Notes under the pieces: generated by a model
The model's input: the letters and a program-made list of their open reading frames with translations, nothing else
Databases searched by the model: none
Told to the model about the DNA's origin: nothing
NCBI GenBank assembly: GCA_910577915.1
Contig: CAJTOM010000028.1
Location: 1-28,162 of the forward strand
Reading direction: 5' to 3'
DNA length: 28,162 nt
Origin: an uncultured Oscillospiraceae bacterium
GTDB lineage: Bacteria; Bacillota; Clostridia; Oscillospirales; Oscillospiraceae
Made by a program: the position numbers and the translations under genes
Part shown: positions 1 through 7,800 of the stretch, piece by piece
How the letters are laid out: each line of letters starts with the position of its first letter
How positions within the stretch are numbered: the first letter of the stretch is position 1

Positions 1-986
1 AATTCCCGGCTCCGGACGGCGGCGGCGGGGTCCCGGATGAAGTCCGGCGCAGCCGGGGGGGCGGCTCCCTCCGGCGGCCGGAGCACGTCGGCCCGGAACA
101 CCGGCAGAATGACCGCCACCCCCTCCTCCAGCAGGTCCAGCACCGCCAGCAGGTAGTTGGTCTTGGCCGTCAGCACCGCCAGGGGGTTGATGTCCAGGCC
201 CCGCACCGTGTCCAGCAGGGCCGCCAGGCCGCAGCCGGCCCGGCGCTTGACGGCGATGGCCTGAAGCAGGAAGGTGCCGGAGCCGCAGGTGGGGTCCAGG
301 ACCCGCAGGGCCGCCGGGTCCTCCCCCCCATGAGCCTCCAGGGCCTGGCCCAGGGCCGCCTCCGCCAGCCAGTCCGGGGTGTAGTACTCCCCCAGGGCGT
401 GGCGCAGCTCCCGGGGGACCAGGGCCTCGTACATCAGCCGGATGTCGTCCCGGCCGGCGGGGCGGGACCGGCCCGCCGGGGCCCGGTAGGGGGCCAGCTG
501 CCGCCGCACGCGGTCCATCACCCGGCCGAAGCCCCCCTCCAGCTCGAACAGGGGCCAGCAGAAGCAGTCCTCGCAGACGTAGTTCTCAATCCCCCGCTCC
601 CTGGCGAAGTCCCCCATGATGACGGCGGCGTCCCCGGCGTCGGGGGTCCCCAGCAGGTCCGCCATGGCGGCCTTCAGCAGCAGGCTGAAATACGTCTGGA
701 TGGCGAAGAGCAGCCGTACCACGGCCTCCCCCTCCCCGCCGGCGGGGTCCAGGCCGTACCGCGCCAGCAGGTCCGCCGGGTCCAGCCGCCGGTTGCCGGA
801 GAGGTTGGCGGACACGTCCCCGTAGATCAGGCGGAAGTCCGCCCGCCAGAGCTCCGCCAGCAGGGCGGTTTTTGGGCCGGGCCTCTTGAGAAAGGCGTCG
901 ATGTCTGCTATAATGGAGACAGCCGCGAGGCTGCACGGGGAGCGGGGCTGCCGCAGATCTGCGCTCAGGGCGTACAGGTCGAGCAT
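1..986 (-). CDS. N6-adenine DNA methylase, C-terminus beyond window
   Basis: The first 328 residues of a SAM-dependent adenine-N6 DNA methyltransferase are visible; the gene runs off the left edge. Residues 1-180 are a helical N-terminal part. Residues 195-205 read RHALGEYYTPDWL, the usual lead-in to this domain, and residues 231-240 are motif I (DPTCGSGTFL), the SAM-binding loop, followed by GLDINPLAVLTAKTNYLLA near 263. The catalytic NPPY-type motif IV should lie just past the edge and is not seen. The ATG at 984-986 has an AGGAGG-type site at 993-998 and a promoter behind it. The fold matches type I HsdM or type II/IIG (Eco57I-like) enzymes; without the rest I cannot tell a lone methylase from a restriction-modification fusion. 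Confidence 0.85.
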   Translation of the reverse strand, partial: MLDLYALSADLRQPRSPCSLAAVSIIADIDAFLKRPGPKTALLAELWRADFRLIYGDVSANLSGNRRLDPADLLARYGLDPAGGEGEAVVRLLFAIQTYFSLLLKAAMADLLGTPDAGDAAVIMGDFARERGIENYVCEDCFCWPLFELEGGFGRVMDRVRRQLAPYRAPAGRSRPAGRDDIRLMYEALVPRELRHALGEYYTPDWLAEAALGQALEAHGGEDPAALRVLDPTCGSGTFLLQAIAVKRRAGCGLAALLDTVRGLDINPLAVLTAKTNYLLAVLDLLEEGVAVILPVFRADVLRPPEGAAPPAAPDFIRDPAAAVRSRE

Positions 987-1015
987 GGGGGGCCTCCTCT
1001 GAAGTAGATATACCT

Positions 1016-1044
1016 ATTTTATACCATTTTTGCCCGGTTGGCAA
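1016..1044 (-). promoter_or_regulatory. Promoter of the DNA methylase gene
   Basis: On the minus strand TTGCCA (1039-1044), 17 bp and TAAAAT (1016-1021) form a sigma-A-type promoter. An overlapping TATAAA at 1018-1023 gives 15-bp spacing. It lies about 30 bp upstream of the methylase start. Confidence 0.55.
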
Positions 1045-1066
1045 GAAAGGCCGGCAGATGCGGCAT

Positions 1067-1113
1067 AGAAACGGGGGTACCCCCGTTTCTCGTCCCCTTC
1101 CAAAGGGGACGAG
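1067..1113 (+). promoter_or_regulatory. Two back-to-back hairpins in the leader of the AraC-type gene
   Basis: Positions 1067-1090 are a perfect 24-bp palindrome (half site AGAAACGGGGGT). It shares its last two bases with a second perfect hairpin at 1089-1113: CTCGTCCCCTT, loop CCA, AAGGGGACGAG, an 11-bp stem. The right arm of the second hairpin contains AGGGGAC (1104-1110), the best Shine-Dalgarno match for the ATG at 1120. The structure could therefore occlude initiation, act as a DNA operator, or be a small palindromic repeat. No T-run follows, so it is not a simple terminator. Confidence 0.6.
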
Positions 1114-1119
1114 ATTATT

Positions 1120-2016
1120 ATGTGTGTGGGGGCATGCGCCGTGAACATTCTCTTCGATCAGGAACAGCTGCTGGGACTGGTGTCCAACCTCTACCTGCTC
1201 ACCGGCATGGCGGCCAACATCCTCGACCCCCAGGGCCGGGACATCAACCTCTTCGGCAGCCATCCGCCCTTCTGCCGGGCCATGAACGACCTGCCGGAGG
1301 GCCACCGGCGCTGCGTGGCCTGCGACGCGTGGAAGGTCAAAAACTACAGCGCCGCCAGGGGCTTCCAGTTCTACCGCTGCCACGCGGGCATCTGCGAGGC
1401 GGTGATGCCCCTCTACGACAAGAGCCACCCCCTGGCCTACCTGATCTTCGGCTGCTTTCTGGACGACAGCCCTATGGAGGCGCAGTGGGCGCGCACCAGC
1501 GCCGCTCTGGACTGGTACCCCGGCGGGCCGGAGGCGCTGCGCGGCGCCTTTTTCCAGTTCCGGCAGTACTCCCCCCAGGAGCTGAAGGCCTACGCCGAGC
1601 TGCTGGAGGCCCTGGCCTCCTACATCCAGCTCAAGGGCATGATCCAGACCACGGAGAGAACGGACCTGCAGAAGCTGGAGCTGTACCTGGAGGAGCACTA
1701 CATGGATAAGCTGAGTCTGGAGTCCATCTCCGCCCACCTGCACATCGGCCGCACCAAGCTCTGCCGCCTGGCCAAGGAGCTCTCCGGGGGGCGCACCCTG
1801 TCCTACATCATCGCCCAGCGGCGCATCGACGCCGCCAAGGCCCTCCTGCTCCAGAGCAACCTGTCCATCGCCGCCGTGGCGGAGAAGGTGGGCATCAGCG
1901 ATTACAACTACTTCTCCCGGGTCTTCCGCTCCCTCACCGGCACCACCCCCCGCGATTTCCGGGAGCACGGCCGCCAGACCTCTCAGATTTTTGGTGGAAT
2001 CGACGAAATAGGGTGA
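1120..2016 (+). CDS. AraC-family regulator with PocR sensory domain
   Basis: A 298-residue one-component transcription factor. Roughly residues 8-175 match the PocR ligand-sensing domain, with its cysteine pattern (HRRCVACD, then YRCHAGICEAVMPL). Residues 190-290 are an AraC/XylS DNA-binding domain with two helix-turn-helix units (LSLESISAHLHIGRTKLCRLAKE and SIAAVAEKVGISDYNYFSRVFR are abbreviated by LSLESISAHL and ISDYNYFSRVFR). The family prototype senses 1,3-propanediol, but the ligand here is unknown. It sits just upstream of a sugar-type ABC importer on the same strand, so it probably activates that operon. The ATG at 1120 has AGGGGAC upstream, buried in a hairpin. A GTG at 1141, with GGGGG at 1128-1132, is an equally plausible start and would remove an odd MCVGACA extension. 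Confidence 0.88.
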   Translation: MCVGACAVNILFDQEQLLGLVSNLYLLTGMAANILDPQGRDINLFGSHPPFCRAMNDLPEGHRRCVACDAWKVKNYSAARGFQFYRCHAGICEAVMPLYDKSHPLAYLIFGCFLDDSPMEAQWARTSAALDWYPGGPEALRGAFFQFRQYSPQELKAYAELLEALASYIQLKGMIQTTERTDLQKLELYLEEHYMDKLSLESISAHLHIGRTKLCRLAKELSGGRTLSYIIAQRRIDAAKALLLQSNLSIAAVAEKVGISDYNYFSRVFRSLTGTTPRDFREHGRQTSQIFGGIDEIG

Positions 2017-2041
2017 GAATTTTTACATAATTCGCACAATT

Positions 2042-2070
2042 TTTCTATGCGTGTACGATAATGCTATAAT
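2042..2070 (+). promoter_or_regulatory. Extended -10 promoter of the ABC importer operon
   Basis: TGCTATAAT (TATAAT at 2065-2070) is a perfect extended -10. The -35 position 17 bp upstream holds TTTCTA, only three of six matches. A strong -10 with a poor -35 fits a promoter that needs an activator such as the PocR-AraC protein just upstream. The predicted leader before the binding-protein gene is about 145 nt, in which I see no named riboswitch. Confidence 0.6.
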
Positions 2071-2223
2071 CTGAACGTTGTTTCCTATTATTTACAGGGG
2101 GGAGCCGGTACAATATTTCACAGACAGCGCTTCACACCGGTTGGATGTCATACATGGGTGGAGCGCCGTTTCCTGCTTTGGCAGGCAGTCACGCATCAAT
2201 ATATGAAGGAGGATCATTGAAAG

Positions 2224-3564
2224 ATGAAGAAAGCTCTTGCACTGCTGCTGGCCCTTGTAATGGCCCTGGCCCTGGTGGCCTGCGGCGGCGGCAACAACGC
2301 CGGCAAAAACAACAACCAGGGCGGCAGCGCCACGCCTCCCCCCCAGACCGATGAGCCCGACAAGAACGACGAGCCCGCTCCCAGCGGCGACAAGATCGAC
2401 ATCAACGTCATCGCCGCCGAGTACGGCCAGAACACCAAGCAGTGGTGGGCCGATTTCCAGAACGAGTTCAACGCCGCCAACGAGAACATCAACCTGGTGG
2501 TGGAGGTCGTCTCCTGGAACGACATCTACACCGTGGTCAACACCCGCCTGGGCGGCAACGCGGCCCCCGACATCCTGAACATCGACGTGTTCGCCGACTA
2601 TCAGGCCGACGGCCTGCTCCTGCCCGCGCAGGACTACGTCTCTGAGGAGACCTATGCCAAGCTGTACCCCGCCTTCCTGGATCAGTCCGTGGTGGACGGC
2701 ACCGTGTGGGCTATTCCCGACCTGGCCTCTGCCCGCGCCATGTACTACAACGTGGACATCCTGGAGGCTGCCGGCGTGGAAGTTCCCACCACCTGGGACG
2801 AGCTGAAGGCCGCCTGCGAGGCCATCAAGGCCTATGACTCCAGCATCTACCCCTGGGGCATCGACATGACCACCGACGAGGGCCAGGCCGCCTTCGCCTA
2901 CTACGTGTGGAACAACGGCGGCGACTTCACCGACGCCGACGGCAACTGGACCCTGAACAGCGACGCCAACGTGGAGGCCATTGAGTACGCCATCGGCCTG
3001 GTCAACGACGGCTACACCAATTCCGACCCCGCCAACGAGACCCGCTACAACCTGCAGGACCTCTTCGGCGCCGGCAAGCTGGCCATGGTCATCGGGCCCA
3101 ACTCCATCCCCACCTACATCGCCGACAACTATGCCAAGGCCAACACCCCCGAGGCTGAGCAGATCAACTTCGCCTTTACCTCCATCCCCACCAACGGCGG
3201 CAACCCCTCCGTCTCTGCCGGCGTTATGGACCGCTTCATGTGCTTCGACAACGGCCACTCCGACGAGAAGATCGAGGCCATCAAGACCTTCTTCGACTTC
3301 TTCTATGACGATGCCCGGTATTCCGAGTGGGTGCTGATGGAGGGCTTCCTGCCCGCCACCTCCGCCGGCGGCGAGATCGTGGCCAAGGAGGATCCCTCCA
3401 TGGCTCCCTGGGTTGACATCGTGGGCTCCTGCAAGTTCTATCCCACCGCCAAGGCCGAGTGGGCCGACGTGAAGCAGGGCGTCATTGATGTGGAGCAGCA
3501 GGCTCTGCTGGGCGGCGACGTCCGCGAGCTGCTGGACAGCCTCCAGTCCCGGATCGCCGGCTAA
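2224..3564 (+). CDS. ABC transporter substrate-binding lipoprotein, sugar type
   Basis: A 446-residue extracellular solute-binding protein of the family 1 (MalE-like) type. Residues 1-20 are a lipoprotein signal peptide (MKKALALLL...LVAC), with the lipobox cysteine at 20. A Gly/Asn/Pro/Asp-rich linker (21-55) holds the binding domain off the membrane. The body shows typical features: WWADFQNEFNAANENI, APDILNID near 118, and a YYNVDILEAAGVEVPTTWDEL hinge region (given here only as YYNVDILEAAG). SD AAGGAGG is at 2206-2212. It is first in an operon with two permeases and probably supplies them with an oligosaccharide or glycoside; the sequence does not reveal which. A GC-rich hairpin follows, often a sign that this message is kept in excess over the permease part. 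Confidence 0.93.
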   Translation: MKKALALLLALVMALALVACGGGNNAGKNNNQGGSATPPPQTDEPDKNDEPAPSGDKIDINVIAAEYGQNTKQWWADFQNEFNAANENINLVVEVVSWNDIYTVVNTRLGGNAAPDILNIDVFADYQADGLLLPAQDYVSEETYAKLYPAFLDQSVVDGTVWAIPDLASARAMYYNVDILEAAGVEVPTTWDELKAACEAIKAYDSSIYPWGIDMTTDEGQAAFAYYVWNNGGDFTDADGNWTLNSDANVEAIEYAIGLVNDGYTNSDPANETRYNLQDLFGAGKLAMVIGPNSIPTYIADNYAKANTPEAEQINFAFTSIPTNGGNPSVSAGVMDRFMCFDNGHSDEKIEAIKTFFDFFYDDARYSEWVLMEGFLPATSAGGEIVAKEDPSMAPWVDIVGSCKFYPTAKAEWADVKQGVIDVEQQALLGGDVRELLDSLQSRIAG

Positions 3565-3603
3565 GCGCCGCGCACTGTTTCATCGCTGACACGCAAACGA
3601 CCG

Positions 3604-3634
3604 CGGGGGCCGGGCCAGGACGGCCCGGCCCCCG
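3604..3634 (+). other. GC-rich hairpin after the binding-protein gene
   Basis: A perfect 13-bp stem (3604-3616 with 3622-3634, right arm GGCCCGGCCCCCG) has a 5-nt AGGAC loop. Only GTTCTT follows, so it is not a full intrinsic terminator. Between a binding-protein gene and its permeases such a hairpin usually blocks 3' exonucleases or partly attenuates transcription. That role is inferred. Confidence 0.65.
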
Positions 3635-3643
3635 GTTCTTCCA

Positions 3644-3687
3644 GCCGTTTTCCAAGGGCGGAGAGCGGTCCGACCTTGGAAAACGGC
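3644..3687 (+). other. Second inter-cistronic inverted repeat
   Basis: A perfect 14-bp inverted repeat, GCCGTTTTCCAAGG (3644-3657) with CCTTGGAAAACGGC (3674-3687), has a 16-nt GC-rich loop. It lies 41 bp before the first permease start. It could be a second RNA stabiliser or attenuator, or a protein-binding dyad. Its AT-rich arms differ from the preceding GC-only hairpin. Confidence 0.6.
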
Positions 3688-3728
3688 CGGAAGCCACGCA
3701 TACGCGTATAAATTAGGGAGGTGTCCCC

Positions 3729-4616
3729 GTGAACAAAAAGATTCTGCGCAGGGCAGAGCCCTACCTCTGGATCGCCCCCAGCGTCATCCTGATGGCCATC
3801 TTTATCGTGACGCCCATTCTGAAGGTGTTCCAGATGGCCGGCAACAAGGTGAGCCGGACCGGGCAGCTCAGGGGCTTCAACAACTTCGAGAATTTTGCCA
3901 CCGTTCTGAAGAACCCCACCTTCGGCCTGGTGCTGAAGAACACCATCGTGTGGACCATCGCCGTGGTGGTGCTCTCCACGGTGCTGGGCTTCGTGCTGGC
4001 TCTGATCCTCAACAACAAATTCCGGGGCCGGAAGATCGCCCGGGCCATTGTGGTCTTTCCCTGGGCGACCACCCTGGTCATCCAGGCCAGCGCCTGGAAC
4101 TTCATCATCAACACCGACTACGGCACCCTGAACACCCTGCTGATGAAGCTGGGCATCCTCAGCGCCCCCATGAACTGGACCCCCACGCCGGAGGCCTATT
4201 TCGCCTGGGAGATCGCCTGCGGCATCTTCGTCACCGTCCCCTTCGTCACCTTCTGCGTGCTCTCCGGCCTGCAGAGCATCGACACCACCTACTACGAGGC
4301 CGCCACAGTGGACGGCGCCAACTACTGGCAGAAGCTCTTCAAGATCACCCTGCCCCTGGTGAAGTCCTCCTTGACGGTGAGCACCGTGCTGAACATCATC
4401 TACGTGTTCAACTCCTTCCCCATCATCTGGACCATGACCAAGGGCGACCCGGCCAACCACACCGACACCCTGGTCACATACCTCTACAAGCTGGCCTTCT
4501 ACAACGGCCGGCAGGGCGAGGCGGCGGCGGTCTCCGTCATCGGCTTCATCATCCTGCTCATCTGCGCCAGCACGTACATGATCTACACGCTGCGGAAAGG
4601 AGATGACGAACTGTGA
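3729..4616 (+). CDS. Sugar ABC transporter permease, MalF-like
   Basis: A 295-residue inner-membrane permease. Hydrophobic helices are visible near residues 12-30, 70-95, 105-125, 155-175, 205-225 and 260-285, giving six spans. The cytoplasmic EAA loop that docks the ATPase is present near 190-212 (YYEAATVDGANYWQKLFKI). The gene starts at GTG 3729, with GGGAGG about 7 nt upstream. It ends four bases into the next permease gene (GTGA overlap), so the two are translationally coupled. No ATPase gene follows; a shared MsmX-type ATPase elsewhere would be expected to energise it. Family assignment is firm, substrate unknown. Confidence 0.92.
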   Translation: MNKKILRRAEPYLWIAPSVILMAIFIVTPILKVFQMAGNKVSRTGQLRGFNNFENFATVLKNPTFGLVLKNTIVWTIAVVVLSTVLGFVLALILNNKFRGRKIARAIVVFPWATTLVIQASAWNFIINTDYGTLNTLLMKLGILSAPMNWTPTPEAYFAWEIACGIFVTVPFVTFCVLSGLQSIDTTYYEAATVDGANYWQKLFKITLPLVKSSLTVSTVLNIIYVFNSFPIIWTMTKGDPANHTDTLVTYLYKLAFYNGRQGEAAAVSVIGFIILLICASTYMIYTLRKGDDEL

Positions 4617-5470
4617 ACCAAACCTTGAAGAAGCCCGTCTCCATCCAGAAGGTGATTCTGCGCCTGCTGCTCTACTTCGTCGTTCTGGACGTGTGCATCA
4701 TCACCCTGTACCCCTACTTCGCCATGTTCACCACCGCCCTGAAGAGCCGGGTGGAGATCTTCTCCTCCAACGGCACCATCCTGCCCGTCACCGCCCTGTG
4801 GTCCAACTTCATCGAGATCTGGAGCCGGGCGCCCATGGGCCGGTATATGCTCAACTCCTTCCTCATCGCCGGCGGGTCCACCATCATCGCCATGCTGTGC
4901 GGCATCCCCGCCGCCTACGCCCTGGCCCGCATGAAGTTCAAGGGGCAGACCGCCTTTCTGGGCTTTGTCATCGTCTCCCAGATGTTTGCGCCGGTGGTGC
5001 TGCTCATCGGCATCTACCAGGTCATGCAGGCCCTGGGCCTGACGGACAGCATTGTGGGCCTCATCTTCATCAACGCGGCCTTCAACCAGGCCTTTACCAT
5101 CTGGCTGCTGCGGGGCACCTTCATGGGCATCTCCGCGGAGATGGAGCAGGCGGCCACCATCGACGGCTGCAACCGGCTCCAGTCCATGCTGAAGGTGCTG
5201 CTGCCCGTGGCCGCCCCCGGCATCGTCACCACCCTGATCTTCATCTTTATCAACGCCTGGAACGAGTATACCGTGGCCCTGTGCCTGATCTCCACCGACA
5301 CCCTCAAGCCCCTGACGGTGGGCATCAACACCTTCAACGGCTACAACATGATTGAGTGGCAGTACCTGTTTGCCGCCTCCATCTTCGCCGTTATTCCCGT
5401 GGTGATCCTGTTCATGTGCATTGAGAAGAACCTGGTCAGCGGTCTGGCCTCCGGCGGCGTGAAGGGATAA
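4613..5470 (+). CDS. Sugar ABC transporter permease, MalG-like
   Basis: A 285-residue partner permease with six predicted membrane helices. Its EAA loop lies around 178-198 (EMEQAATIDGCNRLQSMLKV). Translation starts at GTG 4613, which overlaps the TGA of the preceding gene; SD AAAGGAG is at 4596-4602. The C-terminus (IEKNLVSGLASGGVKG) is characteristic of MalG-type permeases. The operon closes here with a strong terminator and contains neither an ATPase nor a sugar-processing enzyme, so the substrate cannot be read from context. Confidence 0.92.
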   Translation: MNQTLKKPVSIQKVILRLLLYFVVLDVCIITLYPYFAMFTTALKSRVEIFSSNGTILPVTALWSNFIEIWSRAPMGRYMLNSFLIAGGSTIIAMLCGIPAAYALARMKFKGQTAFLGFVIVSQMFAPVVLLIGIYQVMQALGLTDSIVGLIFINAAFNQAFTIWLLRGTFMGISAEMEQAATIDGCNRLQSMLKVLLPVAAPGIVTTLIFIFINAWNEYTVALCLISTDTLKPLTVGINTFNGYNMIEWQYLFAASIFAVIPVVILFMCIEKNLVSGLASGGVKG

Positions 5471-5493
5471 GCGCCACCCTCTGTCTCAGCTCT

Positions 5494-5526
5494 GCCCGCG
5501 CTCCTTCCGGAGCGCGGGCGTTTTTT
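5494..5526 (+). terminator. Intrinsic terminator of the ABC importer operon
   Basis: An 11-bp perfect GC stem (GCCCGCGCTCC / GGAGCGCGGGC) with a TTCC loop is followed by GTTTTTT. It lies 24 bp after the last permease stop. Confidence 0.93.
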
Positions 5527-5583
5527 GGCCATGTCCCCCTCTCCACGCGGCTGCCCGGCGGGGGGATTTCCCGGAAAAACTTG

Positions 5584-5612
5584 TTGTCTTATGCCGCCGC
5601 CTGTGGTAGAAT
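5584..5612 (+). promoter_or_regulatory. Promoter of the DivIVA-like gene
   Basis: TTGTCT (5584-5589), 17 bp and TAGAAT (5607-5612) form a sigma-A-type promoter ending 33 bp before the start codon. Confidence 0.6.
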
Positions 5613-5645
5613 AGCCATAATGAACATAGGATAAGGTGACAGAAT

Positions 5646-6395
5646 ATGGATAACCACATTTTTCGCAGCGCCCTGAGCGGCTTCAACCGCCAGGACGTGA
5701 TGGCGTACATCGAGCGGACCCAGAAGCAGGCCGAGGAGGCCGCCGCCGGGCTGGAGGCGCGGCTGGCGGAGCTGGAGCAGGCCGCCGCCGGCGCCCGCGA
5801 GGAGCTGGCGGCCTGCCAGGAGGAGCGGGAGGACCTGCGCCGCCAGCTGGAGGATATGACCCTGCGCTACAACCACGCCAAGAACAACTGGGACGCCCAG
5901 TCGGAGGCCAAGGACTCCTTTCGCCGGGATGTGGCCCAGCGGGACGAGACCGTCCGGGAGCTGACGGGGGAGAACCAGCGCCTGTTCCGCCAGGTGCAGG
6001 ACTTAGAGAGCCAGATGGACGCGCTGCGCCGGGAGAAGGAGAAACTCACCCAGCTGGAGCTGGACGCCCACCGGCGATCCGACGAGGTCCTCTCCAAGGC
6101 CCAGGCGGAGGCCCAGGCCCTGCTGGAGCAGGCGGAGGCCCAGGCCCGGCGCACCGAGGAGGCCGCCCGGGCGCGGGCCCAGGCCCTGCTGGCGGAGGCC
6201 GAGGGGCGCATCGGGGAGACGGCGGCCCAGTGCGGCCAGGTCTTCGCCTCCTTTGAGACCATCACCGGACACCTCACCGCCGAGCTGCGCAAGCTGGACG
6301 TGACCGCCGCCCAGCTGCCCATCGGCCTGGCCCCCTTGAAGGAGGCCCTGGCGGAGCTCCAGGAGAAGGCCAAGGAGCGGCAGGCAGACGAATAG
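5646..6395 (+). CDS. DivIVA-domain coiled-coil protein
   Basis: A 249-residue cytoplasmic protein. Residues 5-25 (FRSALSGFNRQDVMAYIERT) match the DivIVA N-terminal membrane-curvature-binding signature. Residues 26-190 are an almost unbroken Glu/Ala/Gln/Arg-rich coiled coil, and a short helical C-terminal region ends at 249. DivIVA-type proteins mark cell poles and septa and recruit division, wall-synthesis or sporulation factors. This one is probably such a scaffold, but its partner is unknown. It is monocistronic, with its own promoter, an AAGGTGA SD (5633-5639) and a strong terminator. It is not next to the ylm cluster where canonical divIVA usually sits, so it may be a paralogue rather than the housekeeping copy. 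Confidence 0.8.
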   Translation: MDNHIFRSALSGFNRQDVMAYIERTQKQAEEAAAGLEARLAELEQAAAGAREELAACQEEREDLRRQLEDMTLRYNHAKNNWDAQSEAKDSFRRDVAQRDETVRELTGENQRLFRQVQDLESQMDALRREKEKLTQLELDAHRRSDEVLSKAQAEAQALLEQAEAQARRTEEAARARAQALLAEAEGRIGETAAQCGQVFASFETITGHLTAELRKLDVTAAQLPIGLAPLKEALAELQEKAKERQADE

Positions 6396-6420
6396 GACCT
6401 CTTGCGCTGCTGTCAACTGA

Positions 6421-6460
6421 GCAGGAGGGGCGCCGCTTATGCGGCGCCCCTCCTGCTTTT
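6421..6460 (+). terminator. Intrinsic terminator of the DivIVA-like gene
   Basis: A 16-bp perfect stem (GCAGGAGGGGCGCCGC and its complement) with a TTAT loop is followed by TTTT. It starts 25 bp after the stop codon. Confidence 0.9.
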
Positions 6461-6543
6461 GTCCGGATGTGCGTATGGCTGCTTTGGCGCAGAGGCCATC
6501 CCTATAGTCCTGCCCGCACAAAGGGCCATCCTGGCCCCGGCCC

Positions 6544-7800
6544 TTACCAGACGGCCGTGGCAAAATAGTCCTCCGGCGTCTCCGCCCGGCGGATCAGCCG
6601 GACGCCGCCGTCCTCCTGGAGCAGGAGCTCCGCCGAACGCAGCTTTCCGTTGTAATTGTAGCCCATGGAGTGGCCGTGGGCCCCCGTGTCGTGGATGACC
6701 AGGAGGTCCCCCGCCTCCAGGGGGGGCAGGGGCCGGTCCACGGCGAATTTGTCGCAGTTCTCACACAGGGAGCCGGTGACGTCCACCGTCTGGATGCAGG
6801 GGGCGTCCTCCTTCCCGGCGGCGGTGATGTGGTGATAGGCCCCGTAGACGGCGGGGCGCATCAGGTCGGCGGCGCAGGCGTCCACCCCTACGTACTCCTT
6901 GTAGATGTGCTTGAAGTGCAGCACCCTGGTCACCAGACAGCCGTAGGGACCGGTCATAAAGCGCCCCAGCTCGCCGCACAGGCGCACATCCCCCATGCCG
7001 GCGGGGATCAGGATCTCCTCAAATTTCTGCTGCACGCCCCGGCCGATCAGGGCGATGTCGTTGGCCTCCTCCTCCGGGCGGTAGGGGATGCCGATGCCGC
7101 CGGAGAGGTTGATATACCCGATATGGCACCCGGTCTCCTCCTTCAGCTCCGCCGCCAGGCGGAAGAGGATGCCCGCCAGCTCCGGGTAGTACTGGTTGGA
7201 GATGGTGTTGGAGGCCAGAAAGGCGTGGATGCCGAAGGTCCGCGCTCCCTTGGCCCGCAGGGCCCGGAAGGCCTGGGCGATCTGGGGCCGGGTCATGCCG
7301 TATTTGGCGTCGCCGGGGGTGTCCATCACCTGGAGCCCGTCCTTGCCCTCCCCCAGGGTGAACACGCCGCCGGGGTTATAGCGGCAGAAGACGGTCTCCG
7401 GAATGTGCCCGATGGACTGCTCCAGAAACGCCACGTGGGTCAGGTCGTCCAGATTGATGACGGCCCCCAGCTTGTCCGCCAGCCGGTACTCCTCCGCCAG
7501 GGTGTTGTTGGAGGAGAACATGATCTCATGTCCCCGGAAGCCGCACTTCTCCGCCAGCAGCAGCTCCACCAGGCTGGAGCAGTCCGCGCCGCAGCCCTCC
7601 TCCCGCAGGAGCTTGAGGATGGCGGGGTTGGGGGTGGCCTTGACGGCAAAGTACTCCTTGAAGCCGGGGTTCCAGGCGAAGGCGGCGTTGACCCGCCGGG
7701 CGTTCTCCCGCAGGCCTTTTTCGTCGTAGAGATGGAAGGGGGTGGGATATTCTTTTACGATCTCGTCCAGCTGTGATCTGGTGACAAAGGGTCTCTTCAT
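6544..7800 (-). CDS. lysA: Diaminopimelate decarboxylase, clostridial variant
   Basis: A 418-residue PLP enzyme of the alanine-racemase-fold group. LysA converts meso-diaminopimelate to lysine and CO2 in the cytoplasm. The PLP lysine lies in YFAVKATPNP (near residue 57). Also seen are LSGGIGIPYRP, GELGRFMTGPYG (where classical LysA has EPGR), VGVDACAADLMRPA and the active-site SLCENCDKF. The family's usual HxGSQ strand reads GIHAFLASN. From memory, this variant set is common in Lachnospiraceae and Oscillospiraceae, where it is annotated lysA, but the substrate may differ. Start ATG 7798-7800 has GAGGT about 8 nt upstream. An in-frame ATG at 7962 would add 54 non-homologous residues and is not used here. 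It lies downstream of asnS but has its own promoter and a long leader. Confidence 0.82.
   Translation of the reverse strand: MKRPFVTRSQLDEIVKEYPTPFHLYDEKGLRENARRVNAAFAWNPGFKEYFAVKATPNPAILKLLREEGCGADCSSLVELLLAEKCGFRGHEIMFSSNNTLAEEYRLADKLGAVINLDDLTHVAFLEQSIGHIPETVFCRYNPGGVFTLGEGKDGLQVMDTPGDAKYGMTRPQIAQAFRALRAKGARTFGIHAFLASNTISNQYYPELAGILFRLAAELKEETGCHIGYINLSGGIGIPYRPEEEANDIALIGRGVQQKFEEILIPAGMGDVRLCGELGRFMTGPYGCLVTRVLHFKHIYKEYVGVDACAADLMRPAVYGAYHHITAAGKEDAPCIQTVDVTGSLCENCDKFAVDRPLPPLEAGDLLVIHDTGAHGHSMGYNYNGKLRSAELLLQEDGGVRLIRRAETPEDYFATAVW

Noticed and set aside
2092..3258. Long minus-strand frame opposite the binding-protein gene
   Set aside because: It mirrors the GC-biased third positions of a strong lipoprotein gene. 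Its low-complexity Gly/Val/Asp sequence fits no family.
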